A stretch of 64,000 nt of DNA from Crocodylus rhombifer (lineage: Eukaryota; Chordata; Crocodylia; Crocodylidae). Below are positions 42,170-54,790 of this stretch, piece by piece. The position numbers were made by a program, and so were the translations under genes. The stretch lies in contig JAVSML010020812.1 in NCBI GenBank assembly GCA_038503035.1, forward strand, positions 224,708 through 288,707. Reading direction: 5' to 3'. The stretch's first letter is position 1. Each line of letters opens with the position of its first letter. The notes beneath the pieces were generated by a model. It had not been told where the DNA came from. It made no database searches and saw nothing but the letters and a program-made list of their open reading frames with translations.

Positions 42170-43962
42170 GTGCTGGTCCGGTCCTGCAGGGAGCAAACCA
42201 GGAAAGCCAAGGCTGCAACTGAACTCCAACTAGCTTCAGGCATCAAGGACAACAAAAAGTCCTTTTTCAGGTATGTGGGGAGCCAGAGGAAAAGCAAGGG
42301 CAATGTTGGACCCCTGCTAAACCAGATGGGGCAACTGACAACTGACGCCCAGGGAAAAGCCAACCTATTAAATAGGTACTTTGCGTCAGTCTTTCATCAG
42401 TCACACGGGATGCCCATGCCTGCTATGGGACAGGGAAATCTGGGTGAGGGGGATCCCCTACCCTCCATCAATGCTGACCTCGTGAAGGAACACCTTGAGA
42501 AGCTGGATACCTTTAAGTCAGCTGGCCCTGACAACCTGCACCCCAGGGTACTCAAGGAGCTGGCGAGCGTCGTAGCCCAGCCCCTGGCACGGGTCTTTGA
42601 AAACTCCTGGCACTCTGGTGCAGTGCCCAAAGACTGGAAGAAGGCCAATGTGGTGCCGATCTTCAAGAAAGGGAGGAGAGTGGATCCGGCTAACTACAGG
42701 CCCATTAGCCTGACTTCTATCCTGGGGAAGATCTTAGAAAAGTTTATTAAGGAGGCCATCCTCGAGGGACTGGCCCAGGCTAACATTCTAAGGGACAGCC
42801 AGCATGGGTTTGTTGTGGGTAGGTCTTGTTTGACCAATCTCATTTCCTTCTATGACCAGGTGACCTATCACCTGGACAAGGGAGAAGAGATTGATGTCAT
42901 AACTTCAGAAAAGCTTTTGATCTGGTATCCCATGATCACCTCTTGGCCAAACTGCCCAGTTGTGGCCTTGGCTCCACCACTATCCGCTGGCTGGGAAATT
43001 GGCTTCATGGTCGGACCCAGAGGGTTGTGATTGATGGCAGTCACTCATCATGGTGCCCTGTAACCAGTGGGGTCCCTCAAGGCTCTGTCCTGGGACCCAT
43101 CCTGTTCAACATCTTCATTAACGATGTGGACATTGGAGTCAGGAGTGGACTGGCCAAGTTCGCCGATGACACCAAACTTTGGGGCAAAGCATCCACGCCA
43201 GAAGATAGGCGGGTGATCCAGGCTGACCTGGACAAGCTCAGCAGATGGGCAGATGAGAACCTCATGGTGTTTAACACCGAAAAATGCAAGGTTCTCCACC
43301 TTGGGAGGAAAAACCTACAGCACCCTTATAGGCTCGGCAGTGCTACGTTGGTTAGCACTACAGAAGAAAAAGACTTGGGGGTCATCATTGACCACAAGAT
43401 GAACATGAGCCTGCAATGCGATGCTGCGGCTAGTAAAGCGACCAAAATGCTGGCGTGCATCCATAGATGCTTCTCGAGCAAATCCCGGGACGTCATTCTC
43501 CTCTTGTACTCGTCCTTGGTGAGGCCGCAGCTGGAGTACTGCGTCCAGTTTTGGGCTCCACAATTTAAAAAGGATGTGGAGAAGCTTGAGAGAGTCCAGA
43601 GGAGAGCCACGCGCATGATCAGAGGTCAGGAAAACAGATCTTACGATGACAGGCTGAGAGCCACGGGACTCTTTAGCCTGGAAAAGCGCAGGCTCAGGGG
43701 TGATCTGATGGCCACCTATAAGTTTATCAGGGGTGACCACCAGGATCTGGGGGAATGTTTGTTCACCAGAGTGCCCCAAGGGATGACGAGGTCGAACGGT
43801 CACAAACTCCTGCAAGACTGTTTCAGGCTGGACATAAGGAAGAATTTCTTTACTGTCCGAGCCCCCAAGGTCTGGAACAGTCTGCCAGCGGAGGTGGTTC
43901 AAGCGCCTACATTGAGCACCTTCAAGAGTAAATTGGATGCTTATCTTGCTGGGATCCTATGA
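42170..43962 (+). pseudogene. CR1 A2 ORF2 reverse transcriptase part, motif A deleted
   Basis: 42170 to about 42900 reads [23 protein letters not shown] and LISFYDQVTYHLDKGEEIDV. A 7-bp deletion then removes the YLD of motif A and shifts frame. From 42943 it reads TSGVPQGSVLGPILF, FADDTKLWG and on to [18 protein letters not shown]. Without the motif A aspartate it cannot polymerise. Confidence 0.85.
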
Positions 43963-44052
43963 CCCCAGCTGACTTCCTGCCCTTTGGGCAGGGGGCTGGA
44001 CTCGATGATCTCCCGAGGTCCCTTCCAGCCCTAATGTCTATGAAATCTATGA

Positions 44053-44385
44053 AATGAGGCGACAACAGTAGCATCAATGTGAAATACAATAGATGGGAAT
44101 TGAGGGAATGGGAAATTTCTTCAAGATGCACAGAATACAACCATACCCCCGGTCTGACACAGCACAGGCCCTCACATGGTTTAAAAGAAATACTGTGGAG
44201 TGTATGCATGGGGGGAAAGCAAGGGGTGGGGAATGAAAGCATGTGTTGTCAAGTGTTTGTTGTTGCTGCTCTTTTTTGGCCCTTTCCCCACATATCTGGA
44301 ATAAATAGCCCTGTATTTCAAATGAAAATAGATTCTTTTCATTGAATTTGGTACTTTGAAGTTTCTTCCTCCCACCACTCCGGTA
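44053..44385. other. Spacer between two CR1 elements
   Basis: Unique-looking DNA with no feature recognised. Confidence 0.4.
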
Positions 44386-45603
44386 TCATAGAATCATAGA
44401 AGTAGGGTCGGAAGGGACCTTATAGATCTTCAAATCCGACCCCCTCCCAGGGCAGGAGAAAAAACTGGGCTCAAATGATCCCAGCTAGGTAGGCATCAAG
44501 CCTCCTCTTAAAGACCCCCAGGGTAGGAGCCAGCACCACTTCCCTTGGAAGTTGGTTCCAGATCCTAGCCGCGCTGACTGTGAAGTAACCCTTACAGATG
44601 TCTAATCTAAACCTACGCTCCAACAAGTTGTGGCCGTTATTCCTTGTTATGCCGGGGGATGCTAGGGGAAACAAGGTCTCTCCCAAACCCTTCTGGTTCC
44701 CCCTAGTGAGTTTATAGACTGTCACCAGGTCCCCCCTCAGCCTTCGCTTGTGAAGGCTGAACAGGTTCAGGTCCCGCAGTCTCTCATTGTAGGGTCTGCC
44801 CTGTTGTCCCTGGATCATGCGAGTGGCCCTCCTCTGGACCCTCTCCATGCTGTCCACATCCCTCCTGAAGTGCGGTGCCCAGAACTGGACGCAGTACTCC
44901 AGCTGTGGCCTGACCAGTGTTGCATAGAGGGGGAGGATCACCTCCTTGGCCCTACTTGAGATGCATCTGTGGATGCATGACAAGGTGCGGTTAGCCCTGC
45001 CAACCGTGACCTCGCATTGTCGGCCCATGTTCATCTTGGAGTCAGTAACGACTCCAAGATCCCTTTCTGCCTTTGTGCTCTAAAGAAGGGAGTTTCCCAT
45101 CTTATAAGTGTGCTGCTGGTTACTACTGCTCAAGGGTAGCACCCTGCACTTGTCAGTGTTGAAATGCATCCTGTTTTTCCTAGCCCACCCCTGTAACCTA
45201 TCCAGGTCTTGCTGCAGTCTTTCCCTCCCTACTAGCATGCTCACCTCACCCCAAATTTTGGTATCATCAGCAAATTTAAACAGGGTGCTTTTCACCCTGT
45301 TGCCCAAATTGCTGATAAAGAGATTGAACAGCGCGGGCCCAAGGACCGAGCCCTGGGGGACTCCGCTGCCCACTTCTCCCCAGGTCGAATATGACCCATC
45401 TGCCACCACCCTCTGAGTGCGACCCTTCAGCCAATCTGCAATCCATCTGACTGTGTAGGCATCAATGCCACAGTCACCCAATTTTTTAATGAGGATGGGG
45501 TGGGAGACTATGTCAAGGGCCTTGCTGAAGTCCAGAAAGACTACATCCACAGCAACACCTGCATCCAAGGCTTTTGTGACCTGATCATAAAAGGCAATCA
45601 GTT
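44386..45603 (-). mobile_element. CR1 3' part (-), B-type subfamily
   Basis: 3' end at 44386 (TATCATAGAATCATAGAAG). - strand frames give [66 protein letters not shown] and NNGHNLLERRFRLD. 5'-truncated in RT at 45603. Very close to element B at 1-1050. Confidence 0.92.
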
Positions 45604-45623
45604 TGGTGTATAATGGTTAGGAT

Positions 45624-45860
45624 AATGATTCTCAGCCACGGTGACCTGAGGTGCTTTCAAGGGTGCCACACAATGTTAGGCTTACGGACGTGACTGACAA
45701 GCTAAACCCAAGGATTTTAAATAAGAATCCAGAGTTGTGGTGTTTCTGAATTCTTTGCAATAGAAAAACTGCTCTTTATTATTTTTCTCTAGGCAAAAAA
45801 TAAGAGTGAAAACTAACAGCTGGCACTTTCCAAGGGGAACCTTGAGTCTATCCACGCAGG
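45624..45860. mobile_element. hAT-like MITE copy 2
   Basis: Begins AATGATTCTCAGCCACGGTG and shares several blocks with 30953-31240 (GAAAAACTGCTCT, CTGGCACTTTCCAAGG). It abuts the truncated end of the CR1. Confidence 0.5.
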
Positions 45861-46904
45861 GCTGGTCCTGGGGGGTGCACTTACACCTCCCCTTGATTTC
45901 TGCTCCACCCAGAACTTAAAACCAACTGCCTGGCAATGGCAGCAGCATTTCTTGTTGGGCAGTGCTGAGGGAGTCGCTTGACTTCCTGACTCATTATCAT
46001 CTAGTGAATCCCTTTTAAACTTTTAGTTCCATACTCTTGTTACTGCTGCCAGATATATGGACCCCACAAATAGAAATCACCTGTGTCCCTTTCTGCCCAG
46101 AGTTGGCTCAGGGAATGGCTTGGGTCTCAGCAAGGTTAGGAGGTAAGAGGCTGCGCAGTTGTGCTGTGTGGCAGTCCCGAGAGAGAGGGCCCAGCATGTG
46201 GAATTTCCTGAATCTCCTGCAGGGGAGCCACACATCTTCCAGGACCCCTCTTACCTCCCCAAAGGATTTCCATATCATTTTCTACCCCTCTGGTTTTGCA
46301 AGAGCACCTGCCTGCCCAGCTCCTCTGGAAACACACTGGTGTTGCTTTTGTCTTGTCCTGCTGACCTCACCTCTTTTCTTCCATTTGGGCTGGATTTCCA
46401 TTTTCCAAACTGGACATGATCTCCCAGCTGAAACAGGGGGAAGAGCCATGGGTCCCAGATCAGCAAGGCAGACTCTGAGAGAGACACACTTAAGTGAGGA
46501 ATTCATTTAATGGGTGCAGAAACTGTCTGACACTGACCTAATGTTTTGGGATTCCCACCAGGGCCACAGTGTCCCCCTGCAAGCCTGCACTATCTCAGCC
46601 TACCACAATCAGGATTGTCCCTTGCAGGTGTTGTGTCCTTATGACAAGACATTGATCCTAGATTTTCTGCAGGTGTGACTGATCCCCAGCTTCAGACCCC
46701 ACTTCCCAAGAGGTCTGGTGGGACAAGGAGGCAGGAAGGATTCCCTTGTTTTTCTCCTTAGATGAAGGGTTTGAGAGGGATTCAGCTCCTGGTTTTACAG
46801 TGTCTTCAGCCACTATTTTGAGTCTCCACTTCACATGTCCTTTTTCCTCTAGCACAGAGAGTGACTCCCATCTGTATTGTCTATTTGCTTGTCTGTGTCT
46901 TTCT
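45861..46904. other. Region before the zinc-finger remnant
   Basis: Possible upstream exons of the zinc-finger gene (splice-like sites near 46800 and 46855) but no recognisable KRAB or SCAN motif. Confidence 0.3.
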
Positions 46905-47335
46905 CTCCCAGTAAGAAATGGGACAGTGAGCGAGAAGGAGGGGAATCTCCAGCAGCTGTGTGGGAACTAGTGGGAGATCCCTGGGAAGAGCTTCAGGGGA
47001 CCTTTGCCAGTGGCCTGAGCAAGGAGAAGCTTATAGAAGTTAAAGGGGATAGCAGAGAAACCTCTCCCAGAGGAGCCTGGTGAAATCTATTTGCTAAAAG
47101 GGAGGCTTAGAGGATGTGAATGCCAAAATCTGCAGTGAAAAGAAACCATATCGATGTGTGGACTGTGGTAGGACCTTTAAATTCAGATGAGACCTTCTTG
47201 TACAGTGTGCAGTCCACAAAGGAGATAAATCTCATGTGTGCCCTGCATGCAAGAGAGGGCACCTGGGGATGAGTAAGTTTAACACCTGTCTTCAGAAACA
47301 GCTAGGGAACAAACCGTACCACTTCCCAAAATGGG
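46905..47335 (+). pseudogene. C2H2 zinc-finger gene remnant
   Basis: A linker-like part (GTVSEKEGNLQQ, then EELQGTFASGLSKEK in another frame) resembles the region before finger arrays in reptile C2H2 genes. It is followed by KPYRCVDCGRTFKFR, a stop, then DLLVQCAVHKGDKSHVCPAC. The first finger keeps both cysteines, F, L and one H; the first H is Q. The second finger is mostly lost. Frameshifts and stops make it non-coding. A splice-like CTCTCCCAG precedes it at 46910. Confidence 0.65.
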
Positions 47336-47535
47336 CTCTTAAGTAGATCAGATTTGCTGATTTCTGCTGGGGTCATAAAAGGATGTCTACGGTTATATTG
47401 TGGTGTTCTTATTTGCTTGCATTATTCATAATTAGGGAATTCTAATAAAGATTGCATTTGTATTTACTCCATTAGAGGACTCATTTTGCATGAGAAGAGG
47501 GTCAAAAGGAACCTGCAGACTCACAACTCTATTCC
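47336..47535. other. Unassigned
   Basis: AT-rich, no feature seen. Confidence 0.3.
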
Positions 47536-47910
47536 AGGGGTCAACACCTGATAAAGGTTTTCCTACTTGGTGGGAAGGTTGTGCTATCTGGTAAGAACTG
47601 GGATGCATATAATGTCACCAAGAGATGTTTTAGTGTTTGGAATATTGTAAACAAAAGTTATTTCGACTGGTGTATAATAGAGGGGTCTGGGAATCCTTAA
47701 TGCCTTGTTGGGGGTGGGGGGTGGGCAGGGGATGGCTATCCATGTGTAACACCTATAACCTGCTGCAAATAACCTGGCTAGCACTATGTACTGGCTAGTT
47801 ACCAGCGTTAATAACTTGGCTTGTTGTAGACAATAAACATAGCAGAGATTTTTGTCCTTTGGATGTGGCCTACTCATTCTTTCTGTAAGAACGAAGCCGT
47901 TGGTGGGGAG
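47536..47910 (+). repeat. LTR-like repeat, copy 1
   Basis: Contains GGTTTTCCTACTTGGTGGG, TGTCACCAAGAGATGTTTTA, and GTAGACAATAAACATAG with an AATAAA signal, then TTTCTGTAAGAACGAAG. Direct-repeat relatives at 48762-48905 and 56235-56560. Ends not fixed, so LTR identity is probable only. Confidence 0.5.
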
Positions 47911-48761
47911 ATGTCATCTGTGGTGCTGCTGCTATCTTGATATGGCTTACCCATAGATTACTCAAACTGGGGAGGAGGGGTGCTTGAGCCTAAAAATCTT
48001 GAGAACTGCTGGTCTAACTGTACTAAACAACCATTACAGTAATGCTGTAATGTGGAAATGTAGTAATATTCTGCTTTATTGTTTGTGTATCTTAAATTCT
48101 TTCCTGTATTTGTATAACCATAACCTTGTTGTATGATAATATTGCTAAGCAGAATATTGGTATATCCCAACCTACCAGCACATATTTAGCACAAGTATTA
48201 TTTTGCCTCCTACATAATATATGCATAGTTTATACCAATTCCAACCATCTTCAAGCTGGCTGAATCTCTCATACTATACAATTGCATAAATAAAAAGTCC
48301 CAGACCTCACACTCCCAAACCTGCTTTATGGGATTAAAGATCAATTGGCTAAAAGCGTTTGCAGCTCTACAAGGGAATATGCAAAACAAAAAGTAGATGG
48401 ACATGGAGCAAGATCATGTGGCTGGGTGTAACAGGATGGCTACGCAACAATGTCTAACCCACTGGGTCGTCATCTGTCTATGCATTATGAATTTCTGGGA
48501 TGATGGGTAGATATCCTCCCCTTAATAGAAACAAAAAGGCAGGAAATGTAGGCCTCACTGGTTAATCTAACTATTAATCAGCACATATTCAAATGACAGA
48601 AACTCTGTTAAGCACTGACTAAAACAAGGCTCACTAAAGAGCTAGGTATTCCCATATATGATTTTTTATTGGGTATTGACTAGAAAGTGCTGGGAAAGTT
48701 GGACTATAGGGTCCTCATGATGTCAGCAGATAGTGACTGATCAGTCCTGACAGGACATTAA
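47911..48761. other. AT-rich spacer between LTR-like repeats
   Basis: No reverse transcriptase, protease or other retroviral coding sequence seen. Could be decayed internal DNA or unrelated. Confidence 0.35.
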
Positions 48762-48905
48762 AAGAAGGGCCAGGATGACCCTGGTAAACATGTTTTCCTA
48801 CTTGGTGGGCAGGTGGCACTATTTGGTAAGACCTGGGATGCATATGGTGTCACCAAGAGATATTTTAGTATTAGGTGAAAACTAGGATGTGTAAGCTGTA
48901 AACAA
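48762..48905 (+). repeat. LTR-like repeat, copy 2 (partial)
   Basis: GTTTTCCTACTTGGTGGGC, then TGTCACCAAGAGATATTTTA. Aligns with the first 140 bp of copy 1 in the same orientation, 1.2 kb away. Confidence 0.55.
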
Positions 48906-49631
48906 AAAATATTTTGATCGCAGCATAGTCTGCACACAGACCACCCAAATAAGGGAGTCTAATATGATCAGTTAGGGGCAGATGCAGAACGGGTGCAGTG
49001 CTGTGGTCACAGCCACCTTTTGGACCATGTTATGGAAGCAGCAGCTGGGGACTAAGTCCCTGAATCAGGTAGGAAAGCCACCCTGCCACCACAGCTCTTG
49101 GCACCCCCTTTGTTTCCCTCCTGCCTGCTCAGTGGTGCATCCTTTTGCCTCCCCTTCCTTCCCTGCACGTCCCTCCCCCCCACCATCCACTGCTGCTGCT
49201 GTCCCTCTCTGACCTGGGGGTGGAGGAACTCCAGAGTTGTGCCTGGCTTGCTCCAGCCAGGCTGCATGGGAAGCCAGGCTCAGCTGGGACAGCAGCAGTG
49301 GCAATGGCAATGGGCATGTTGCTCCTTCCTACCTGGTCCCTCTGGGTGTTCCCTGCCAGTCTGGGAGCAAGCTCAGGTAAAGGGAATCCATCTACTGCTG
49401 CTCCTCTGGTGTGGTCAGCTTGATGTGGTGAGAGTAAGGGGACACAGGGAGTGGGGGTGCAGGCAGCCACCCCTGCAGCACCAGTTACTATTCCTGGACC
49501 TCCCTTTACAAAATCCTGGATCCACCCATGTGACCAGTAACACCCTAATGCCCTGATAGGCTGGTGACCACCTCACAATAGCAAGCCTGTAAACAGTAAT
49601 TTTAATTGTCTACCTGCCTTGATTATTCACA
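48906..49631. other. GC-rich unassigned region
   Basis: Open frames here (49098-49556 and others) have low-complexity compositions and no known motif; probably repeat-derived. Confidence 0.3.
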
Positions 49632-50335
49632 TTCACATTGTCGGCCCATGTTCATCTTGGTGTCAATAATGACTCCAAGATCTCTTTCTGCCACTGTGCT
49701 CTCAAGAACGGAGTTCCCCAGCTTATAAATATGCTGCTGGTTCCCACTGCCCAAGTGCAGCACCCTGTACTTGTCAGTATTGAAACCCATCCTATTTTCA
49801 TTAGCCCACCCCATTAACCTGTCCAGGTCCTGTTGTAATCTGTCCTTCCCTACTAGCGTCCCCACCTCACCCCAGATCTTGGTATCATCAGCAGTTTTAA
49901 ACAGGCTGCTTTTTTACCCCATCGTCCAAGTCACTAATAAAGAAATCGAACAGTGCAGGCCCAAGGACCGAGCCCTGGCGGACTCCACTGCCCACTTTCC
50001 CCCAGGTCGAAAAAGACCCATCCACAACTACCCTCTGAGTATGACGCTTCAGCCAATTTGCAATCCATCTGACTGTGTAGGCATCAATGCCACAGTCACC
50101 TAGCTTTTTAATGAGAATAGGGTGGGAGACAGTATCAAAGGCCTTGCTGAAGTCCAGAAAGACTACATCTACTGTGACACCTGCATCCAATGCTTTTGTA
50201 ACCTGATCATAGAAAGCAATCAGGTTGGTCTGACAGGACCTGTCCCTAATGAAACCATGCTGGTTACCCTTGAGCATCATCTCTGCTGCTAGCCCATCAC
50301 AGATGTGCTCCTTGATGCAATTCTCCCTTCTTTTT
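49632..50335 (-). mobile_element. CR1 internal fragment (-), truncated at both ends
   Basis: - strand frames give [50 protein letters not shown] and NTDKYRVLHLGSGN. The 3' tail is missing, unlike normal LINE insertion, so the right part of its 3' end was lost later. A KKQPV frameshift replaces the FADD region. Confidence 0.88.
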
Positions 50336-51439
50336 AAGCCTGGCAGTTGCCTACTGTTCACCGATAGCATTGAATAGTTAGTTCTTGGGCCACCCCCTTG
50401 GATTTCCCAGTAGCTGCATGTGGGGCAGAGTCATGGTATTTGCTGACCAACTTGGTTGCATCCCCCAGTGCCAGTGGGAAACGTGCTGATGCCTCACTTT
50501 GGGAAGTGCCTGGGCCTGTCTGTGGGATGCTGCCCTGAAGCTCCTTTGGGCCCTGTGCTGGATCTTTCCCTGCCTGGTGGGAGTCCCTCAGATGGGCAAT
50601 GTATGCTTGGCTGCTTTCTGGATGTGGCTCCTCCATGGTTCCAGGTGTACCACAGGAGGATGAAATGAGACAGGGCCATCTCTGAGACAGTCTCTTGGGG
50701 CCAGAGCCATTCCCCCTCTTTGATGTCCATGAGGAGTTAGGTGGATCAAGGCTGGGTCTTCCTCTCTCTATTAGGCCTTAAGGTCCTGAGGGCAATCCTC
50801 CTTCAGTCTGCTTGAGTCCTGGGAAAGCCAAGGACTTTTGTATTAAGAGCTTTTCAGACTGAAGCATGCTTGGAGCTGAGCCACTGATGCTGGCAGCTGC
50901 CCAAGAATTAACCAGGGACGAGAGCAAAGTGGGGATTCTGCATTGTCCCTGCACTCCCTTGTGTCTGACACTTTCCAGGTCTGCCTTTAGTAAGTTGTCT
51001 GATGACAGCTGACTGTCCCCTATTTTTTTCACTGTCTTCCTTCTTTTCATGGGAACAATGGCTTTGGCATTATTTTCACATACTTGAAATCCCTTTTTTT
51101 CTTGCCTTGTTTTTAGCAAAGACAAGCCAGGAAAGACAGTCCGAAAGTACAGCAAGGTGTTTGCACAGTGTCCCACAGCTACAGGGATTCATATCAGCCT
51201 GCATTAACATCCAAGCAGCTTGGTTTCCTACCCCCCTGCCCCACCTTCAACTCTTTGCAAGCTGTGGCCAGAGCCATGGGATCAGAGGGTAGTGGACTAA
51301 TTCAATGTCATGTAACTAAATGCATCTCAGGAAACAAAACTCCAGAGTTCAGGCTACAAGAAACTGGCAGAGTCGCATGTACGAGTGCCACCTGCAGCAG
51401 AAACATGGGAGTGCAATGATGCACACAATTCAAGTTCAC
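50336..51439. other. Unassigned intergenic
   Basis: A - strand open frame at 50358-50636 (92 codons) has no motif I recognise. No repeat resolved. Confidence 0.3.
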
Positions 51440-51545
51440 ATATGACTTATGAGGAAAGGCTGCAGAAATTGGGATTCTTTAGTCTGGAGAAAAGAAGTCT
51501 TAGGATGGATTTGATGATAGTTATCAAATAACTGAAGGACCCTCA
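51440..51545 (+). mobile_element. Old CR1 3' fragment (+)
   Basis: GACTTATGAGGAAAGGCTGC, TTTAGTCTGGAGAAAAGAAG, the conserved LFSLEKRR region in decayed form. Confidence 0.65.
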
Positions 51546-53074
51546 AGATTAATTCTGCCCCTTCTTGGTTCCAGCCAGATTTCCTTCCTTTGGGAAAGTC
51601 TGGCAAGAGAACAACACCAGCCTGTGAGTCGGCTCGAACTCAGGGTATTTTTTACACTGGTGATTTGTCACAGATCTTCTATTTGGAAGGGAAAGGGAAT
51701 GCTTTCCTCTCCCCAGACTGATGCCACCATGTGCATGATTTCTGGGCACCCCCTTCCCTATTCTCCATGGCACATCCAACCTTCTCATTGCAGAGAGAGG
51801 TTTCAGAGCCCTGTTAGAAAGCTTTAGAGTTACCCAGACCCTCTTATGAAATGCTTTGTGCTATAGAACAGAATACTGTATTAAACAGGCAGTTCCCAAT
51901 CTACTTTACTTTCTCCTCCCTCTCCTCGCTCAAGAAAACTGGAACCTGCTGTGGAATTTCTTGTAGACACAAAGGAAGCAATTCTTATTTATTCTTGGAT
52001 ATGTAAGTAACTTACTTTGGGGTTTGCATCAGAAGGAGACAGACAGGTTGTGGTAATGTGATTGGAAGCTAGGCTGCAGACATTATCAGTAGCTGAAATG
52101 TCCCACTGATGGGTACAGACTGCAGACCCAGCATGAGCCTAAGTTAAGACATGCTAAAACTTGGATAGATCAAAGTGCTCAGTTTATAATCAGTAATCAC
52201 TTCCTGGGAAAATGAACCAAAACCTGTTAGTTCATGTCCCCAGTGCTGGGCCAAGGCAAGGTACAGATAATTGCTTTGTGGAAAGCAGTAATAGTAACTA
52301 AAAGTAACAGCTGCAGTAACTTGGATTTTTTAAAATCTTTTAATAAAGAGAAATGAGTAATATGTAGGCAGCCAGAATTATATTGAGATGAGAGTATATT
52401 GTTGTTAATTGGGCATAGTAAGCAGAAGTGTATAGCCACCTGTTGTCAGACTTGGCTATTTGCAGAGTGTGGAGGTGGGGGGTATTTTGGTTAAGCTACA
52501 GAGATGTGACAAGCAGAAGGCACCAGCTCCTGAATGCCTAGAGAGAACCTTTGTAGATGTGACAATGAACCTGGCCAGCAGAGTGCAGAAAGCAATCAGT
52601 GTGTCCAGCTGAGCCAGTGATGAGATCAAATAGATCAAAAGGCCTTAAAGAAAATACTCTCCAAGAAGGCCTTGCTATAGACAACCCACATCTTCTATAT
52701 CATCACTTTAGCTTAAAATTGTTAGCATTAGCAATTGATGGATTACATGTAGTTTTGCTATAATACATATGTTTGTGTTAAGGTTCTTAGATAACCTTAG
52801 ATAAAAACACCTGCTTGCTTTCTGCTTTCATTGCTATGATCTCAGTGGAGATGATAAATGAAGGCAAAAAGCAAGCAAGGCAGAGGCAAGCTGTATTCCA
52901 AGATGGTGAAGGAAGGAGATAAGAAACCCTCTCTTCTGGAACTGTTATTTTTTTCATGGACATAAACCCCAGCTAACTGGCACCTTCCCAGTCTGTAGAC
53001 AAACTGCATCAGTCCAGTTCCCAGAGTCCCAGTGACACACAGACCTGTTATACACATACAGACTAGGGAGTGAC
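51546..53074. other. Unassigned intergenic
   Basis: No exon, LINE or inverted-end element recognised in about 1.5 kb. Confidence 0.35.
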
Positions 53075-53695
53075 TGGGTAGGGTGTAATACTGCAGAAAA
53101 GGACCTGTGTGGCACAGTGGACCATAAGCTGAAAATGAGCCAGAGGTGTGTTTCTCTTGCAATAACAGACTGGGCTGTGGTAATGGGAGTGTTACTTCCA
53201 AATCAAGGGAAAAAATATTCCCAATCATTTGGCAAGCGTGAGCCTTAACTTCAAGAAAGATGGACAAATTTAAGAGTCCAGTGGAGACCAACAAAAATGA
53301 TTAGAGGTCTGGGACATATGACTTTTGAGTAAAGGCTGAAGGAAGTGGGATTCTTTAGTCTGAAGAAGAGAAGTCTTAGGGGGGATTTGGTAATAGTCCT
53401 GCAATATCTGAAGGGTGGTTATATGGAAGATGGAGATATGCTATCACAGGGGACAGGTAGAAGGCAGGGTAGAGGCAAGGAACTATGGTCTTAAATCACA
53501 GCAAGGGAAATGTAAGTTGGATATTAGGAAGAGCTTGCACTGTGAGGGTGGTTAAGCATTGGAACAACCTCCCTAAAGAGGCTGTGCAAACTGAGATGGC
53601 TTAGCAGGGATGATCCAGCTTTGAGCACGGGGTTGGACTAGACATGACTTCCTGAGGTCCCTTCTAGCCCTGCTTGTCTGTGATTCTGCCCATCA
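53075..53695 (+). mobile_element. Old CR1 3' part (+), C-type subfamily
   Basis: Starts near ATACTGCAGAAAAGGACCTG, then TTTAGTCTGAAGAAGAGAAG, GTTGGATATTAGGAAGAGC and the tail GAGGTCCCTTCTAGCCCTGC. Many stops. Confidence 0.85.
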
Positions 53696-54309
53696 TACCC
53701 TCCTGGAATCTGCCCTCATTAGTAGGGGCCTGCCGAACTCGAGGTGGATGCCAGCTGTTTTCATGTACTGATCGTGGGGCTGGCAGCCATGTTCACAGGC
53801 CAAGTGCAGCAGATGCCCCCATGCCGCTTTTTGCCTGATGGACCTTGGTGGCCCTACCCCTTGCTGCTGATTGGCTGCGAGGGCTGTCTGTTATGCAGCC
53901 CCACCCTTCACGGCTTGGTGGAGAGCGGCAGATCCATATGACAGACAGTTCTTGCAGCCAATGAGGGGTAGGGCTAGCAGCCATCTTGCTGTACCAGCAG
54001 TCTCTGCCCTCCTCCCCTTCCCCTCAGTGTGCTGCACACCTGGGCCACAGCGACCGCAAGGACTGCTTGCTCCTCAAAGGGAGCCAGCATTTTATTTTCA
54101 GTAACTCTTTTTTTCAGGGAGACGCTGAAAGCACGGAGCCAATGTTTTTTTTGTGGAGGCTGCCCAAAATCACAGTTGCCGCAAAGATTGTGGTTTCTGC
54201 CAAAATTGCAATTTTTGAGGTCCCTAATCGTTAGTTTAGGGATGGCAGAAGATAATAGGGTGTCAGAGAGGTTTAATGGCGGTCAATGGACCTGTCCTCT
54301 AGGATTCTT
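53696..54309. other. Unassigned intergenic
   Basis: No feature recognised; moderately GC-rich. Confidence 0.3.
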
Positions 54310-54790
54310 TTTCATCCCGGTTTGAACCTGGCTCCCTCATCAGCCTCTACCTCCTCATGTGGCAGTGAGTTACAGTAGTTAACTGCGTGCTGTGTACAAG
54401 AATGATCTCCTCCTCTTTGTTTTAAACCTGCCTCCTCTTAATCTCAATGGGTTCTTGTATCCTGGGAATTGGTGCATCATAGTTCCCTATTAATTTTATT
54501 CATATCCTTCATGTTTTGGTAGATCTCTACCATATTTCCCATCAGCCTTCTCTTTTCCCCACTTTTCTAGCAATTGCTCCATACCTCTGGTCATCTTTGT
54601 TGCCCTTCACTGTACCTTTCATAATTGTACCACATTCTTTTTGAGATGGGAAGACAAGAGTACTACACAGTATTCAAGATGTGGGTGCACCACGGATTTT
54701 ATACAGAGGGATAATGGCATTTTCTGTTTTGTTTACTGTATGGTCATTTTTAGCTGAAAAGCCCCCAAATATTGCACAACATGATACAAA
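54310..54790 (-). mobile_element. Ancient CR1/L3-like 3' fragment (-)
   Basis: CATCTTTGTTGCCCTTCACT, CAGTATTCAAGATGTGGGTG and TTTTATACAGAGGGATAATG correspond in reverse to the LYKIRGAPTS / [10 protein letters not shown] region of CR1/L3 RT ends, heavily decayed. Confidence 0.6.

Larger units (their letters stand above)
40190..44052 (+). mobile_element. CR1 LINE A2, near full length
   Basis: Contains ORF1 with esterase, ORF2 endonuclease, RT and C-terminal part, and the 3' end ATGTCTATGAAATCTATGA. It is very similar to A1 over the shared 3.5 kb. ORF2 has frameshifts near 41930 and 42090 (both shared with A1) and a private 7-bp deletion near 42900. The 5' end is uncertain, between 40150 and 40208. 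Confidence 0.92.

Noticed and set aside
49098..49556. 152-codon open frame on +
   Set aside because: Cysteine/proline/serine-rich, GC-driven, overlapped by open frames on the other strand; no motif.
50358..50636. 92-codon - strand open frame
   Set aside because: No recognised domain, splice context or codon pattern to support a gene.
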